The position numbers and the translations under genes are program-made. The notes under the pieces are model-generated. The model was not told the origin of the DNA. It saw nothing but the letters and a program-made list of their open reading frames with translations, and did not search any database. From contig NC_092333.1 of the NCBI RefSeq assembly GCF_046630445.1, forward strand, positions 713,015,001-713,079,000: a stretch of 64,000 bases of DNA, written 5' to 3'. Shown here piece by piece: positions 22,097-36,781 of the stretch. Source of the DNA: Rutidosis leptorrhynchoides (taxonomy: Eukaryota; Streptophyta; Magnoliopsida; Asterales; Asteraceae). Position 1 is the first letter of the stretch, and every line of letters starts with the position of its first letter.

Positions 22097-25000
22097 TGTA
22101 ACAACCCGAGCTTTTCCGTTAAAACTTCCGTTAAATACTTGACGATCGTTAGTTAAATCATACGATTTTCATACGCCGAATTTTTTTTCTTCAGAATAGT
22201 TAACAGTGGCTACGTGAAACTTTTCGTATTTAAAGTAATTAAATGCGTACTTGATCCTTAGTGAATTACTTGAATTAATATGTTATATTAATTAGTGAAC
22301 TTAATTCGGTTGATGAATTAAACTAGAAACGACACGATTAAAGTTAATCGCCTATAAAACTTTTCAGTTAACGGAACTCAGAAAAATGATAGAATAATTA
22401 TTGTTAATAATTATTGAACTTATGAAAGAAATTTAATTTATTATTCACTTAATGAATTAAACACGGTGATTTTGTTTCAACGACTAGTTAACGTTCTGGA
22501 GATTCGGTACGGTTAATGGCACTCGAAACGAACCACGCGCGAACGAGCTTTTACACAAAACGAGCCTGAGACCCGAGCCCGAGGCAACATGGCCATGACC
22601 TCATACCTCATCATCCTTGGTCCCATGAGTAGCCAATGCATGTTGACTATTAGTTTAGGCTCATGTTTGTTGACTTTTGGTAGTTGAAACACTAGTTCCT
22701 TCTTATACTATAACACACACATGTGCATACATGCATCAATATTATTTTTAACCCTCACACTACAGCCCTACTTTGATCATCAACATCTTCTACTATAAAC
22801 CATCATCTTAAATCCCAAATTAAACATCACACAATTGCTTGATCGTTAAATTACTTGCGGATTCGTGTTCCTCTCATTCTCCTCTACGCGTAGATACAAG
22901 TAATTGCTTGATTTGTGGTAAAATCTCTCAAACCCATATTGTTAAAAATCTGATTTTTTTTATAAAGTTTCATAGTGTATGTTGTCAATTGCTCAAGTCT
23001 ATACACGTACATGTTAATTTCTTTCGTTAATTTGATCAATTGATGTTGTTTACATGAAAAACGAATTTTATTCTCTAGGATCTGATAAGAGTTGACTTTT
23101 GATCTGATCTTATAACATGTTTAGATGATTAGCTTTCGAAAAACTATTAACTTTAGGCTTTGGAATCACTTGATTTCGTTTCCGGATGATCAAGTTATGA
23201 CCAATTGAATTTAACGTTGTGTTTTTGTGATTGATCGGAAATTCTGGGTTTGATAGACCATGAATTGGATTGTGAAATTAATACCATTGGATAGGTAATT
23301 TAAAAACACTCAGGTTACACTAGGATATCATGTTGTTTGCTTATGTATAACTTGAGATATGCTTGATTTAGTGAAAAAGTTGATTTATACAGCACTTGCA
23401 TGAAAACAGCCTTGTATGATAAAATGTGTTAACTTCTGGATTTAAAGATTTGTATATTTGAAATTTACACAAAAAGTACTTCATCTTTCATGTAGATATC
23501 ATAGGCTAATTGTATCTTGATCTTCGGATAATCGCGTACGAATGTGACTAGCGAAACTAGAATCGAATCTGTAAATTGCTCTCTGTTTTATACTCTGTTG
23601 ATTGTGTTTATTGAATGAGCATGTAAGCTTCTGGAATATGAATTTTAACATGATATGTGACTTACTGTTAGTTTATGTCAATCTCTGAAACCTTATGCAT
23701 TGGGCACAATAGGGCCATACTTTATGTAAATTCTGATTTGAGCTGAAAAACTGAATGTTCAACTTGTACGAATAAACTGTACAAATTGGCTAAACAAAAA
23801 TTGCTCAACTTTTGATATGTGTTAGTTTGATTTGTCCTTGAACCATGGACACTGGTCTTGTATCAATTGCATGTCCCTAGCTCCGGTTATAGCCAAAACG
23901 AAATCAGTGCGCGGTCAGAAACTGACTTGGCAAACCATAAATGTATCCCTTCTGATTCCTGACTTTTAATTATCGTATGAGACCCTGGCCAGACTTTTTG
24001 GAATCGATTTTGAGTATACTTATGATCTGGAGTTTTTCATGTTTGCATGAATTTTGTACTATGAGATAATATGCTAAGTTTGCTACATGTACATGAACTT
24101 TGTGCACAACGATAAACTGGAATTGTGAAATTGACCAATTATGATCTAAAACGTGTTGTTTGACTTAGGTTTGACATGTTGACCAACATTTGACATGAAC
24201 CTACTGATGTTGACTTTAGTTGACTAATTTGACCAAGTTTGACTTTCAATTTGACTTCGGTTGACTTTGTTTGACTTGCATGAATTAGTTGACTGTATGT
24301 TGACTTCTACTTTGAAACGCGTCGATTCGAGCAATAAGACAACTTATACTATGAAACCACACTTGTTTAAGACATATTTATTGACCAACCTAAATACATA
24401 TACTTAGGTTGCATTACTCGGCTATAAACCGTACAAGTAAATTGTCCACTTTTCAATCCGAGCTTTATACAAAGGTGAGTCTACAGTCCCGCTTTTTACA
24501 TGTTTTCAGGGATGAGAATACACGCTGTTGTTACTTACATTTTTACAAATGCTTTTTGTATTGACACGAGTACTATATCTGCATATTGAGTTTGTACACA
24601 AAGCCTCTAGCTTGAATACTTTAAATACCATCGGTGTAGGCACAAATTAGATGGACGGATCCGTTAGGTTGACAACCTCACCCGCTATAAAAACTGTGGT
24701 GCATTTATTTTGAACATAATACATTCGTACAAGTGTATAACATTTTTATGAGGTAAAGGCGGGTATAGTGGATTCTATACTCGGGTCATTGCTAGTATTC
24801 AGGTGCTCATAGATTATGCAAACGTTTCGCAACTTGGAGTTGTACTTGTAAAATCTCGTGGTCAAGGAAACTAAACTATATTTCTGATAACTGTTTTTCA
24901 GATACTATACAACGTTATTTAAAATTGTGGTTTACCAACAAATGAGATAAAACTTGACATGGTATTGTCTACGAATATTTGAAACTTGACATGGTATTGT

Positions 25001-25283
25001 CAACAAACTTTTGAAATAGGACACGGAGTTGTCTACAAACTTTAACATTGAACCTTGGTGGTCTTCCACTAATAACCTTTTTCGAAATGTATTTCTTAAC
25101 CATACTGTATTGTTTACCTAAAACCTGTAGATTCACTCAACATTGTTGTTGATCCGTTTTGCGTGTTTTATTCTCAGGTATTAATTGCTTCCGCTGTAGA
25201 ATATTGCTGTTACGTAGAAGTCAAGCCAAGCACTGGGACCAGAGTTAACATTCCGTTAAAGGGATTTTTGACGGGGTGTTACA
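22097..25283 (+). repeat. 3' LTR of element B (3187 bp)
   Basis: Same length and termini as 14882-18068. It is followed by the GAATC duplication at 25284-25288. Confidence 0.95.
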
Positions 25284-25288
25284 GAATC

Positions 25289-27627
<2,339 letters not shown>

Positions 27628-28223
27628 TGATAATGCTAAAAACGAACATATATTTCATAGCATTATCCCTCAAGAAAGACAAGCTTTTAGTTGCAATTGT
27701 TCTATTTACAAGTGATATTCGTTTAAATAATAAAAGGTGAAGACAAAAGACAGATTCGACGAATTGAAGACGCAAACGACCAAAAAGCTCAAAAGTACAA
27801 AATACAATCAAAGTGGTTCCAATTATTGATAAGAAACGTCTCAAAATTACAAGAGCACAAGACGCAAAATGCAAAGTACAAGATATTAAATTATACGCAA
27901 GGACGTTCGAAAATCCGGAACCGGGACCAAAGTCAACTCTCAACGCTCGACGCAACGGACCTAAAATTACAAGTCAACTATGCACATGAATATAATATAA
28001 TATATAATTAATTCTTAAAATTAATATATATATTATATTATATATTATAAACGTCGGCAAGCTAGGAAACAAGCTCTTGTGAGCTGGAAAAAGGGGCCAT
28101 GCGATCGCATGGCCTGGAAGAACAAATTCCATGCGATGGCATGGCAGTAGGTGGCTGGCCACAACCTAAAAATTTCGCAGTTTGGTGATCAGTTTTATAT
28201 ATCTTTCCTCTATCTCTCACTCG

Positions 28224-28280
<57 letters not shown>

Positions 28281-29507
28281 ATTTAATTTTAATTTTAATT
28301 TTAATTCTAATAATAAGGGTATGTTAGCGAATGTTGTAAGAGTGTAAGTCAAAATTCTGTCCGTGTAACGCTACGCTATTTTTAATCATTGTAAGTTATG
28401 TTCAACCTTTTTAATTTAATGTCTCGTAGCTAAGTTATTATTATGCTTATTTAATGCCGAAGTAATCGTGATGTTGGGCTAAATATTAAAATTGGGTAAT
28501 TGGGCTTTGTACCATAATTGGGGTTTGGACAAAAGAACGACACTTGTGGAAATTAGACTATGGACTATTAATGGGCTTTATATTTGTTTAATTAAATGAT
28601 AGTTTGTTAATTTAATATAAAGATTTACAATTGGACGTACCTATAAATAACCATATACACTCGATCGGACACGATGGGCGGGATATTTATAAGTACTAAT
28701 AATCGTTCATTTAACCGGACACGGGAATGAATTAATAGTTAATAGACTTATTAAAATAGGGGTGAATTATATACAAGGACACTTGGTATAATTATAGTTT
28801 AAGTCCCCAATTAGTTGGAATATTTAACTTCGGATATAAGGATAATTTGACGAGGACACTCGCACTTTATATTTATGACTGATGGACTGTTATGGACAAA
28901 AATCAGACGGACATATTGAATAATCCAGGACAAAAGAAAATTAACCCATGGTAATAAACTAAAATCAACACGTTAAACATCATGATTACGGAAGTTTAAA
29001 TAAGCATAATTTATATATTTCATATTTAATTGCACTTTTAATTATCGTACTTTAATTTATTGTCATTTATCGTACCTTTTAATTATCACAATTTTATTTT
29101 ATCGCACTTTCATTATCGTTATTTACTTTATGCTTTAAATTAAGTTATTTTTAATATTTTACATTAGGTTTTAACTGCGACTTAAGTTTTAAAATCGACA
29201 AACCGGTAATTAAACGGTAAAAACCCCCTTTTTATAATAATAATATTTCTTATATATTTTTGTATTTTTACAATTATAGTTTTTAAAAATATAGCGTTAA
29301 GCTTGTTTAAATGTTCCCTGTGGACGAACCGGACTTACTAAAAACTACACTACTGTACGATTAGGTACACTGCCTATAAGTGTTGTAGCAAGGTTTAGGT
29401 ATATCCACTCTATAAATAAATAAATCACTTGTGTAAAATTGTATCGTATTTAATAGTATTTCCTTGTAAAAATTAATACTATTTTATATACACCTCGCAT
29501 AACACCA
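27628..29507 (+). repeat. 3' LTR of element A (1880 bp)
   Basis: Starts TGATAATGC and ends AACACCA, followed by the GAGGG duplication at 29508-29512. It differs from the 5' LTR by scattered substitutions and a shorter (TA)n tract. One substitution turns the second palindrome into CCATGCGATGGCATGG (28129-28144). Confidence 0.93.
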
Positions 29508-29512
29508 GAGGG

Positions 29513-30465
29513 TCACGTTAAAATTTCTAAATCTTATAAAGTTTGATTGGTTCGACATTCGTAACCGCTTTACACCAATTTTTATCCGAGTCATGGCCAA
29601 CCCGATAAACCGAACCAGATGTAATTTAACCCATTTTGTGTTTCTTTTGACATGTTACTTAGGTACATTTGTATTTATTGTCTAAAAGATTAAGTATGGA
29701 TCATGAGAAAGTTGTGGAAAATATTTGCTTTAGTTTAGTTCTAAGCGTTGATCCATTTGATGATTTGGGAAATGATTGAGACTTATAATGTTATGCATAG
29801 CGATGGAATTAGTAAGTTAAGGAAATGTCCTATGAGAAAAAGTTTTGTGATTGATGCATTGGAGGTTGAAAAATTGTTTGAGGTATTTAGTGACTGACCC
29901 GTATTGCCTTTACATCTCAATTAATAGTTAAAATTGTTTTGCGAAAAGTTATTTGAATTAAGATCAGTCACATCGGAGACTAATTCCTAGTTCAAAAGTT
30001 TCTATGACCACTTTTGATTTCAAATCTCAACTGGAAATGAGAAGGTACGTTGTGTTCGATGTAGCGCGTGAAGCTCACGCTCCGCTGCCTCAAAATAACG
30101 TGAAGGTACTATTGCTTCCAGATTTCAAATAGTATATATTGTGTTCGATTAAGAGGTGAGTTTTTTGTTTGAAGCAAACGTTTTGAGTAAGTTATTGTGT
30201 TCGATCGAGAGGGTATTTAATTTAGGAGCTTCAATATATGCAGGTGAAAAGAATGATTCATTTTGAGAGAGGGTATTTAATTTAGATATGAAGTGTTTAA
30301 GATTGAAGATGAATGTGAAGGATTAGGAAAAGTGGAAGATAGTTAAGAAGATGTAATTGCCCTCATGTGTCATGCTGATTGGATTTAACAGAAAAATTTA
30401 ATGATCGTTACTTGCAGGGACCACCCACACAACTTGTGCAGATTACGGTGATCAACTACATAAAA
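29513..30465. other. Intergenic region right of element A
   Basis: No ORF, repeat or RNA gene recognised in about 950 bp. Confidence 0.5.
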
Positions 30466-30475
30466 AAAATACAGG

Positions 30476-30622
30476 CTTGGCTTGGCGGTATCGAGGTCAC
30501 CCTTACAACCCTGAGGTTGAGGGTTTGAGTCATGCTTAGGACATTTCGTGGTGTATATATTCGTGTTAGTATTATGTGTGTGTGTGTGTGTGTGAGTTTG
30601 CTTTTCAAAAAAAAATAATAAT
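30476..30622 (+). mobile_element. tRNA-derived SINE with target duplication
   Basis: A 147-bp body starts CTTGGCTTGGCGGTATC, resembling a pol III box A. About 45 bp later it carries GGGTTTGAGTC (30521-30531), resembling box B. It ends with (TG)n, TTTGCTTTTC and an A-rich tail. The direct repeat AAAATACAGG (30466-30475 and 30623-30632) flanks it as a 10-bp target duplication. These are the marks of a plant SINE. I cannot name the family. Confidence 0.7.
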
Positions 30623-30632
30623 AAAATACAGG

Positions 30633-31161
30633 GACCACCTGCATAATTTAGGGTAAATCATAATATAGGCTAAATCAGATGGACCTACAACAAAAAATTT
30701 TCCTGTAAAAAACTGAAGAGTCTTTTTGTGTAAATTAAGCTAAGTTGCGCTTCTATTAAAGGTATGTTTGTTTACCTCTTAAATGAATGGTTCAACGCTA
30801 AATGTTATATATTCATCATTCAGATTGTCTGCTTCTGATATCAGACTGACATATGGTGTTGAATGGTTCATTATTTCAGTGTTAGACAATTTAGAGTTAA
30901 AACACTCTCTTAACCATTAATCACATAAATTTTTCTGTAATATCATTCTCAAATTATAACCAGAACACTTATAAATTAAATTTTTTATTCATCTAACACA
31001 TTACAATAATAACATTACATTAATAAGGTAATTTTAACCAATTCACATAGTTCATTCAATATGAGTTTCGAATGATTTATTTTCATTCATAATCAAATTT
31101 ATTATTTAAAGACTGTAAACTATTTAGCGCTCATTAACCCTTTCTCTACAAGAGAAAGGGG
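30633..31161. other. Intergenic region with a possible MITE remnant
   Basis: Around 30765-30900 the sequence GTATGTTTGTTTACCTCTTA followed by repeated GAATGGTTCA motifs resembles the left half of a short non-autonomous DNA transposon. I cannot find a matching right terminus. CCCTTTCTCTACAAGAGAAA at 31138-31157 is a short inverted repeat. Confidence 0.35.
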
Positions 31162-31450
31162 TTATAAATAGTCAACTTCTTATCTTTTACAAAGTGATCA
31201 CAAACTTTTTAATTTTTAAAAAGTAACCATAAACTTTCATTATTATTTATAATAAACACTTAACCTTTTAATTTTTATAACTTATAAATAATAATTAACT
31301 TTTTACCTTCTACAAAGTAATCACAAAATTTTAAATTTTTAAAAAGTAACTACAAACTTTTATTATTATTAACAATGAACACTTAACCTTCTAATTTTAA
31401 TTTTTAGAAGTTATAAATAGTTAATTTTTTACCTTTTACAAAACAAACTT
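31162..31450. repeat. Tandem repeat, three ~120-129-bp units
   Basis: Units begin TTATAAATA at 31162, 31282 and 31411 (third incomplete). They share the order TTTTACAAAGT, TTTTTAAAAAGTAA, AACACTTAACCTT with moderate divergence. Confidence 0.7.
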
Positions 31451-31502
31451 TTCAATTTTTATTTTAACTACAACTTAACAAGATAAACAAATTTCATACT
31501 CT

Positions 31503-31532
31503 ACATTCCATTCCATTCCATTCCATTCCACA
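31503..31532. repeat. (CATTC)n short tandem repeat
   Basis: Five to six copies of CATTC in a row. Confidence 0.85.
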
Positions 31533-31539
31533 TTCATCT

Positions 31540-32201
31540 AAAATGTAAACCTTATGAATAGTTCCATGTTTAAAAAATGTAAACCTTATGAATAGTTCCA
31601 TGTTTAAAAGGTAAACCTTATGAATAGTTCCATGTTTCGCTCATTAAATGTCTGCACTCTCCTAACTAAAAGTTCAAGAGACCAAACAGTAACTTCTCTA
31701 TATTCATAAAAAAAAAAACCCACTACCCCCAAGTAAATCTTCGACGAGCTATATCTTTTCGCTAGACTCGAGTTGCGTTTCACCGACATCACCGTTAAAC
31801 CAGAAATAATCCACCTTTATCTAAAAGGTAAAGCTTTTGAATAGTGTCCTCTTTCGTGCATTAAACGTTTGTACTCCCCACTTTATACGTTGCACACACA
31901 AGGGCCCTTCACTAAAAAGTGCCAAAAATTCAAGGGCTACACCATAAATTCTTTTGGTCAAAAATTAAATATCATAAGGGTCCAATGTAAAAGTTCAAGG
32001 GGCCAAACGATAACTTCTCTATATTTTCATAAAAAAGCCACACTACTCCCACCTAAATCTTTGACGGGCTATATCTTATCGCTGGATTCGAGTTACGTTT
32101 CATCGATATCAGCGTTAAACCCGAAATAGTTTTACGAATTAAATGTAATAAATTACATTCAAAACGGAGCCTCCGGAGCGAATCAAGGCCTCCTAAACTA
32201 G
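31540..32201 (+). mobile_element. Helitron-like non-autonomous repeat upstream of the RING gene
   Basis: The 3' end shows an imperfect hairpin (GGAGCCT...AGGCCTCC, 32166-32193) and then CTAG (32198-32201) followed by T, the Helitron CTRR pattern. It shares CGAGTTACGTTTCATCG and a CCCGAAATAGTTTTA variant with the three other copies in this window. Near the left end GTAAACCTTATGAATAGTTC is tandemly repeated three times. The inner block is duplicated (about 31660-31805 and 32005-32130). The 5' end is not defined, and Helitron class is inferred from the 3' end only. Confidence 0.45.
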
Positions 32202-32299
32202 TTCAGTCAAAAACCTAAGCTAAGTTATTAAGCTAAATTCATATGAAACGGCGAATGATTAACGCCGTTAATATGAGGAAACAATCTAATAAACGACTT

Positions 32300-32386
32300 T
32301 CGCTCCATCATTTTCATTTCTTCTGAACAAAAGGAATCAGATTCTCTTTCACACAGTAGATACACAAACAAATATGGCGGCCAAAG
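32300..32386 (+). other. Probable 5' UTR exon of the RING gene
   Basis: Pyrimidine/A-rich leader sequence ends in ATGGCGGCCAAAG and a good donor GTAGGG at 32387. If spliced to an acceptor at 33406-33407 the ATG at 32374 would start a six-codon uORF (MAAKGI, stop). The exon start is approximate and the whole exon is inferred. Confidence 0.4.
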
Positions 32387-33458
32387 GTAGGGTTTCATCA
32401 TCATATCACTAATACGGATTTGTTTATGTATATTTCATATACATACTCATACACGTCGATTTTGTATGTATATGTGTATATATCATAAATTCGAGTTTAC
32501 AATAATTTGATTGATTATAACACTTTTCAAAAAAATGATCCTTGATTAATAATTTTACGGCTGTAATTTCGGATATCTGCTGCTTTCGAGTGATTGAAAC
32601 TACGAATTTTGTTTATTTTAGGCTTTCTGGACTCGAAGCTAATAGTAAATTAGCAGTTGAAATTAGTTCAAGTAGAGTAGTAGTATTATTTTAGGTTAAT
32701 TTGTTCTTTTCTTTTGCTTATGTTAATATTAATGTTGCTGATAAGGTGTATAGTGTTACAGTCTTATTGCTGCAGTAAGAATGTAAAATAGGTGTTAGTT
32801 GAATTTGTGATCATGACATAAAGTTATGTTCGATTGATATTTTGTTGTAAATAACTAGGTATTTTGAGATTTTGCGATTTGTAATTGCAGTAATTATTGA
32901 ATGTGTGTTTGATGGATATAGATTTGTACTGTCAGTTTGTGACTTGAATTACTGGGAGATTTCTGGTTTTCGAGCTTGTACTGTTAGCTTAGATGATACT
33001 TAAATTGTCGAAATGGAGAGTATATACATTTCTTCGATAGACTGTTTTATACTTTACTTGATTGAGGTAAGCTTTTTAGGTTTTGATGATTGTTTGTATT
33101 TACAGGTGGTAGCGAATTTTTTACAGTAATATAAAAAGTAAAGCTTCCTGAACCTTCCTTCCTTGGGGAGAAATGTATCTAGCTTTTATTTTCGCTATAC
33201 CTTTTGAATTGTGTCAGTTTGGTGATGCTACGTTTAACTTATATTCTCGTTCACCTGAAAACTGAAGTAGATTTTCTGTCTTTTCAGTTGCAGGTTTACA
33301 TGTATGACAATTTGCATGTGCGAATTTCATATATATTACGACATCTAATCTTCAAAAATTTATAGATTTTAGAAGAAAACAGTTGTTGCTTCAACTAAGA
33401 ACATTAGGTATCTAAAGTGCTCTGGCGGTTTTTGGTCCAAATTTTCATCCAAGTTAAG

Positions 33459-35327
33459 ATGGGGGCTGCCTGTTGTGTTGCTGCTAGAGATAGAACTGTA
33501 GTAGATCGATCTGGTAGTGATGTTATAACAAGAAATGATCGGTATTCACCGTCGTGGAGCATTCGGTGGGATAATCGGAGGCGTGTAGCAGGTGAAGATT
33601 CATCCACTGATAGTGCTAGTATGAACGATAGATTGGACATTAAATCTCATACAACTGTAGAAACTGCAAATGCAACAGAAGGTAGCCCATTGGAAAGTTC
33701 TAGAAGCCTCACTTGGCATAAGTCTTCACTTTCTGAAGAAAATGGGGTTCTTCGGTCAGGTGAGTTTATTTTAATTACTTTATTATGTATTAGGGGGTTG
33801 TAGTTACAACCTTGATGATCCCTTTCTTCGCTAGACACTTTTGTCACGTGTTGTATTATTTATCACCCTTACATTGCCTTATCCGTATCTGTAGTTAAAT
33901 TTTACAGTCATTAAACGCCTGAGTCTTTTGTTGACTAATGGGGCAAAGATGTAAAAGGTGTGAGAATTAATCTTAACAATGATGACAATTTAATAAATAA
34001 GTCCGATTCAATGACTGTGGATTTATTACCTCAATAAACTTTTCATTTGCTAAACTGTGCTGTAATGATGTATTACATATGCTCAGATAGCTGTCATGGC
34101 TTATATCCAACCGTTAGCTTCATTTCTGACAGATTTTCTTGTGTATCAAAGTGTCAAGTATACGATTATATTCAAACTGTGCCATACGCTGTATTAGTTG
34201 TATCTGTGAAGTCACTGTTCAAAATGTAAACCTTTATAAAATTACATTGCGCTTCAGATTATTATATTTCTTACGGAAACTCGATTCATCTATTTGTTCT
34301 TGCAGATCCAGTAAGTTTTAAGAATGTTCATGAGGTACGTTACTGAATGATTCAGATTTCTAAATAATGCAAATATCCGTTTCTCATTTTTACCCCGTTA
34401 TTGTCTTTTTAGGTGAAGGAGACAAGGGGAACTACTGTATCTTTGGAAACGTCTCCAACCAAAATGTCAACACCAACACACTCAATTTCGTCCTTTTCTG
34501 CATCTCCATTATCTTCTTCCAGAAGTCAACTCATGCCCCTCTCGAGTTTGACTCCGTCAAGGTGGGCCCGTCGCTCGCCTGGTCACCATTTATTACGTCA
34601 AGTATCTGATAGCCGAATCCGAGGAATGATGTCACCCAACTTTTCAATATCTGAAGAGGGTTCACCTTTTATGTACCCTGGTTGGTCCAATAAATCACAC
34701 ACGGGGTCTCATAATGGGTCTTCAGATGGCTGGTCAAATAGAGAGAGGTGGTCTTTTGAAAGCGAGTCTTTTAGGTTTAGTCGTGACAGAGTTAGCCGAT
34801 CTAGTGGCAGGGTTTACTCCTCTCCAGCCAATGAAATTCAGACATGTGGCGTTTGCTTTAAGCTTTTAACTGACAGATCGTCTTGGAGCAGTCAAAAAAT
34901 TGTGGCCAGTAATGGGCTTCCACCTGTCGCTGTTATGATATGTGGGCATTTATTCCATGTAGAGTGTTTAGAGAATATGACACCAGAGGTTAACAAATAT
35001 GATCCTGCTTGCCCAATTTGTACTTTTGGGTCAAAAAAGGTTGTCAAGCTGTCAGAGAAGGCCATGGGAGAATTGGATTTGAAGGGTAAATTCGGAAAGA
35101 AATTAAAGAGTCAGGTCGTGGATGGTGGTGATTCAGTTGTGTTTGATCATTTTATGAGTGACAGAGGTCAAAGGATGGGTTCAAATTCAAGCATGAAGAG
35201 ATCCACAAGTACAGCAAAGCGATTTTTAAAGCGACACTTATCTCTTGGCTACAAACCGAACAAATCTTTGCCAGATAACGGTGTTAAGAAGAAGAGATTT
35301 TTCTGGTCAAAATCAAGCAAGGAGTGA
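33459..35327 (+). CDS. RING-H2 finger protein with MGAACC N-terminus (414 aa, 3 exons)
   Basis: Exons are 33459-33759, 34306-34334 and 34413-35327. All junctions are GT-AG and phases agree. The start MGAACCVAARDR carries Gly2 and Cys5/Cys6, suggesting N-myristoylation and palmitoylation and hence membrane attachment. Residues about 115-250 are Ser/Arg-rich and probably disordered. A C3H2C3 RING-H2 domain follows: Cys255, Cys258, Cys287, His289, His292, Cys295, Cys310 and Cys313. The C-terminal 100 residues are basic and end KKKRFFWSKSSKE. RING-H2 proteins usually act as E3 ubiquitin ligases, so a membrane-anchored E3 role is inferred. It belongs to a plant RING/U-box family I recognise but cannot name. 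The frame is intact and the gene converges with SAE2. Confidence 0.88.
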
Positions 35328-36286
35328 GTTTTTTTTTTTTTTTTTTTTTTTCCTCCTATTAAAAGGTACAACCTTTTTCTTTTTCCTTGAATAAATTTTC
35401 ATCAAAAGTCAACTAGAACCTTTATTACTTGGCTGACTAAAGTTTATTTGAGCTTCTATAATCTAAAAGGGATCAAATTATAAATCATAGCTGCTATAAG
35501 GGAACTGGTAAAATGGGTTAAAAATACTTCCAAGTGTTATTTATTGCATCATAATACCTCCTAATATCTTATTCTAAGATTAGTAGCTTATAGTTATCGA
35601 ATTTTTGTTTGTTCATATTTATATGAAATGCGTTAGTTCATAAAAGTATTAAATATGGATAAAAATGGGTTTTCTAGGTCAACAAACATAAGCTCCTGAA
35701 GCATGTATGTATTCAATAAGTAGTTAACAACTTAACATTCTGTATAAAATGTGGTGAAGTAGGACCTTATTTCTAGGAACTTTAAGAATGCAAGTGTCTA
35801 TATATTGTGTGTATTTTGATGGTAATGACTAATGTTCTTAATTACTCTGTACTTGTTTAGGTAGATTGGTTGATATTTCTAAACGCAGTAGAATGCTTGT
35901 CGTGAGTGACGATTCTCTAAAAGACAATTGGAAGCAGGTGAATATATACAGCTGAGGGAAATGATGACTTTAGATGTATTCATTTTCTTTTTACTTGTAT
36001 TTTGTATTTTGTAAAGTGCTATTATATAATGTGCATTTATTCTTGCATTCAAATGAGTAGTTGTGCATGTATATACTCGTTCAGAGCTCATAAATTTCTC
36101 TTTGTATTACGTGTGTTCCAAGTATGAACTGTGGTAGCTTGTCATATTTCTGTGCTTTGGGGATTCTTAAAGTTACTATTGCCTGCCTTATCCTTGTTTC
36201 GGGATACCGCAAGCTTCGAATTTTATATCAAAGGAAGCAAAACGCCCAGGTCATTCTGGGTCATGCTTGGTGTTGTAATAAAGGGC
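35328..36286. other. 3' flank of the RING gene
   Basis: A T-rich tract follows the stop codon. No further ORF is recognised; the start is presumably 3' UTR, but the poly(A) site cannot be placed. Confidence 0.4.
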
Positions 36287-36350
36287 CTAGGCCCTATAGA
36301 TGGGCAAAAAAACCGGATCCAGATCCGATCCGGTGATCCGATCCGGAACC

Positions 36351-36446
36351 GGATCCAAGCAAAACCGGACACAGCAAAAACCGGATCCAAGCAAAACCGG
36401 ACACAGCAAAAACCGGATCCAAGCAAAACCGGACACAGCAAAAACC
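36351..36446. repeat. Three 32-bp tandem repeats in the hAT subterminal region
   Basis: Units start GGATCCAAGCAAAACCGGAC at 36351, 36383 and 36415 and appear identical. Confidence 0.9.
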
Positions 36447-36781
36447 GGATCCGGATCCGAGATCCGATCCGGTTCCACCCGGATCCAGTTTTTCAAGAAA
36501 ACCGGATTTTTTCCGGATATAAACCGGATTTTATCCGATCCGGTTTGGATCCGGATCCGATCCGGTTTTTCAAAAAACTAGCCGTTTTTTTTTTTTTTTT
36601 TTTTTTTTGCATTTTCAGCCTTTTTTTTTGCAGTTTTTTGAGTTTTTTTTTACCATTTTAACCCCACAAAGTCCATTATAAATACATGGTAATGCCTTGG
36701 TTGAAAATGCACCAACAAACATTCTCATATTTATTTCTAAATCACTAAATATTCTCTAATCTCTAGTCTAATTATCCCATA

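Larger units (their letters stand above)
14882..25283 (+). mobile_element. Element B: young non-autonomous Ty3-type LTR element nested in A
   Basis: Two LTRs of identical length (3187 bp each) flank a 4028-bp internal region. Termini are TGTAACAACC...GGTGTTACA, with perfect GAATC duplications. A tRNA-Met-type PBS follows the 5' LTR, and a G-rich tract (AACGGGTGGGTAA, 22084-22096) precedes the 3' LTR. The internal region has no gag, protease, RT or integrase. It holds a 133-aa leader ORF and a decayed fragment of a poly(A)-binding-protein gene. Leader sequence after the PBS resembles that of element C (shared CATTAGTGTGTCT and GCATTAGTGA), so a C-like element could supply proteins in trans. 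Confidence 0.93.

Noticed and set aside
36351-36446. CRISPR-like array of 32-bp units
   Set aside because: The units are directly adjacent with no unique spacers and lie in a hAT subterminal region of a plant genome.
36131-36661. 176-aa and overlapping ORFs on both strands
   Set aside because: They translate the CCGGATCC-rich subterminal repeats of the hAT element. Open frames on both strands reflect repeat composition.
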